A stretch of DNA of 64,000 bases, from assembly GCF_008065135.1 (NCBI RefSeq), contig NZ_CP042914.1, positions 5,251,404 to 5,315,403 on the forward strand, written 5' to 3'. Shown here piece after piece: positions 62,783 to 64,000 of this stretch (position 1 is its first letter; the number at the start of each line of letters is the position of its first letter). A program made the position numbers and the translations under genes. This DNA is from Roseimaritima ulvae. GTDB lineage: Bacteria > Planctomycetota > Planctomycetia > Pirellulales > Pirellulaceae. The notes below the pieces were generated by a model. That model saw only the letters and a list, made by a program, of their open reading frames with translations. It ran no database searches and had not been told where the DNA came from.

Positions 62783-63130
62783 ATGGCTTGGAATCGTGTT
62801 TTGCTAGCAGCGGTTGCAGCGGTAATGCTAACCGCTGCGTCTGCTCAAGCCCAGGTGAGTGTGGGAGTGGGGGGAATTTCGGTGGGCGTCGGACCAGGCT
62901 ACTACGCCGGACCGGCCGTCTCAGTATACCGAGCTCCGGCGTATTACCCCGCACCGGTCTACTCGGCAGAACCCGCAGTGGCGTACCCGCCGGCTGTGGG
63001 TGTGACGGTAGCCCGCCCCGTGGTAGTGGCCCCCCGTCCGGTCATCGTGGCCCCGCGTCCCTATTACTACGGCCCGCGATATCGCTTCGGCCAGCCCGTG
63101 CGGAACGTCGTCCGCCGCGTGATTTGGTAA
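62783..63130 (+). CDS. Small exported Tyr/Pro/Val-rich protein
   Basis: A 115-residue protein with a signal peptide (MAWNRVLLAAVAAVMLTAASAQA). The mature part is low in complexity: VSVGVGGISVGVGPGYY, then tyrosine/proline blocks (YRAPAYYPAPVYSAEP) and VVVAPRPVIVAPRPYYYG, ending in basic VRNVVRRVIW. Such proteins are frequent in Planctomycetota and may be cell-surface components. A strong-looking promoter precedes it. No function can be given. Confidence 0.65.
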   Translation: MAWNRVLLAAVAAVMLTAASAQAQVSVGVGGISVGVGPGYYAGPAVSVYRAPAYYPAPVYSAEPAVAYPPAVGVTVARPVVVAPRPVIVAPRPYYYGPRYRFGQPVRNVVRRVIW

Positions 63131-63131
63131 T

Positions 63132-64000
63132 TTGGTAATCGGTGCCGCGACCGAAATTTCCGCGAAAGTCTCGGAGCTTGCGGAGCTAGCCTACCGGCCC
63201 CCGTCGCCACAATATCGTCCACCGATCGGCTTGATCGGTTGTGGCGGAATTGCCAAGCATCACTTGGAGGCCTATCGCGATTTCGGCTTGAACGTCGTCG
63301 CCGTGTGTGACCTTCAAGCGGAGTTGGCGACGGAGCTGCGCGATCGCTTTTTCCCGGACGCGCAAGTCTTTACGGATCATCATCGGTTGCTGGCCGATGA
63401 GTCGATCGAGGTCGTGGATGTGGCCACGCATCCCGAACCGCGGGTCGGGCTGATCCAGGATTGCTTAGCCGCCCGCCGGCATGTGCTCAGCCAAAAACCC
63501 TTCGTACTCGACCTCGACGTCGGGCAACAACTCTGTGACATGGCCGACCGCCAGGGTGTCCGTTTGGCGGTCAATCAAAACGGCCGCTTCGCCCCGCATT
63601 TCAGTTACCTGCGAGCGGCGGTAGCGGCGGGATGTTTAGGGCGCACGCAAGCCGCACATCTGTCGGTGCACTGGGACCACACCTGGGTGACCGGAACGGC
63701 CTTTGAGCAAATCAAGCATTTGATCCTTTATGATTTCGCCATTCACTGGTTTGATATCGTCCGGTGCTTGCTGCCGCTGGCCCAGGCGGAGAGCGTTTAT
63801 GCGACAATTAGCCGCGTTCCCGGGCAGCAAATTATGCCTCCATTAGCGGCCTCGGTGGTCATCCAATTCGATTCCGCCCAAGCAACGCTGAGTTTTGACG
63901 CCCTGACGCGATTCGGCCAGCAGGACCGAACGCTGGTGATCGGCGACCGAGCCACCGCGACCAGCAGCGGCCCCGACCTCCAGCAGCAATCGGTCACGAT
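63132..64000 (+). CDS. Gfo/Idh/MocA oxidoreductase, N-terminal part
   Basis: The reading frame runs off the right edge after 289 codons. The nucleotide-binding motif PPIGLIGCGGIAKHHLEAYR is near residue 30, followed by VVAVCDLQ, VVDVATHPEPR and LSQKPFVLDLDVGQQL (the family EKP motif as QKP), then NQNGRFAPHFSYLRAAVAAG and FAIHWFDIVRCLLP. It binds NAD(P) and would act on a sugar or polyol. No ATG lies before the Rossmann motif; TTG at 63132, one base after the stop of the previous gene, is the most likely start. Confidence 0.8.
   Translation, partial: MVIGAATEISAKVSELAELAYRPPSPQYRPPIGLIGCGGIAKHHLEAYRDFGLNVVAVCDLQAELATELRDRFFPDAQVFTDHHRLLADESIEVVDVATHPEPRVGLIQDCLAARRHVLSQKPFVLDLDVGQQLCDMADRQGVRLAVNQNGRFAPHFSYLRAAVAAGCLGRTQAAHLSVHWDHTWVTGTAFEQIKHLILYDFAIHWFDIVRCLLPLAQAESVYATISRVPGQQIMPPLAASVVIQFDSAQATLSFDALTRFGQQDRTLVIGDRATATSSGPDLQQQSVT

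Overview
The window is typical of a Planctomycetota genome, most likely of the family Pirellulaceae. The evidence is a moderately high-GC chromosome with long gene-poor gaps, a 3161-residue VIT/VWA/TPR protein coupled to an ECF sigma factor, a DUF1571 protein, BatA-like membrane proteins, a sulfatase, a PEP-CTERM protein, an ECF/CpaF/secretin flavour of secretion genes, and many short dispersed hairpin repeats. No rRNA genes or CRISPR arrays are present. One tRNA gene (Arg, anticodon TCT) is seen.

Layout. 1-6.6 kb: the 5' end of a CpaF/TadA ATPase gene, a multi-zinc-ribbon protein, then a lysine-catabolism group (a saccharopine-dehydrogenase-like enzyme, an ALDH7-type aldehyde dehydrogenase and a divergent VOC-like protein of unknown role), then a YbaK-type deacylase. 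6.9-17 kb: a sigma factor overlapping the giant membrane-anchored protein gene. 17.5-23 kb: purB, an EamA transporter, a DUF1571 protein and small exported or membrane proteins. 22.3-30 kb: a co-directional run of two small membrane proteins, two BatA/VWA-like membrane proteins, an ankyrin protein and an unknown protein. 30-44.2 kb: a gene-poor accessory stretch with a group II intron maturase remnant, a PEP-CTERM protein, a sulfatase, two copies of a 394-bp RAYT-derived element, an alpha/beta hydrolase with a membrane segment, and a 1017-residue AAA+ protein with a kinase-like N-terminus. It ends at a serine-recombinase remnant that runs into tRNA-Arg, which looks like an old integration border. 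44.3-50.5 kb: a minus-strand set with a small conserved protein, an EF-hand/P-domain protein, a secretin-N-domain protein without a visible secretin barrel, and an exported protein. 51-64 kb: an M50-like membrane protein, a Ycf48-like/CBM9-like exported protein coupled to CrcB, IlvB, an HDOD protein, an enolase-superfamily enzyme, a NarL-type response regulator, a small exported protein and the start of a Gfo/Idh/MocA oxidoreductase.

The strongest unexplained signal is not a gene. Two families of 23-24 nt hairpins, each starting with GTAG, occur about 20 times between genes. Their inner stems differ from copy to copy by compensatory changes on both arms (AGTC/GACT, ACTC/GAGT, ATTC/GAAT; GAGTC/GACTC, GGGCC/GGCCC, GGCTC/GAGCC), so the structure is kept and the sequence is not. 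In at least three genes the GTAG/GTAA leader supplies the stop codon. A third hairpin family sits in frame inside the giant gene, and a fourth forms a roughly 190-bp MITE-like composite. The most interesting genes are the kinase-like/AAA+ fusion, its neighbour the membrane alpha/beta hydrolase, and the VOC-like gene beside the lysine-degradation enzymes.
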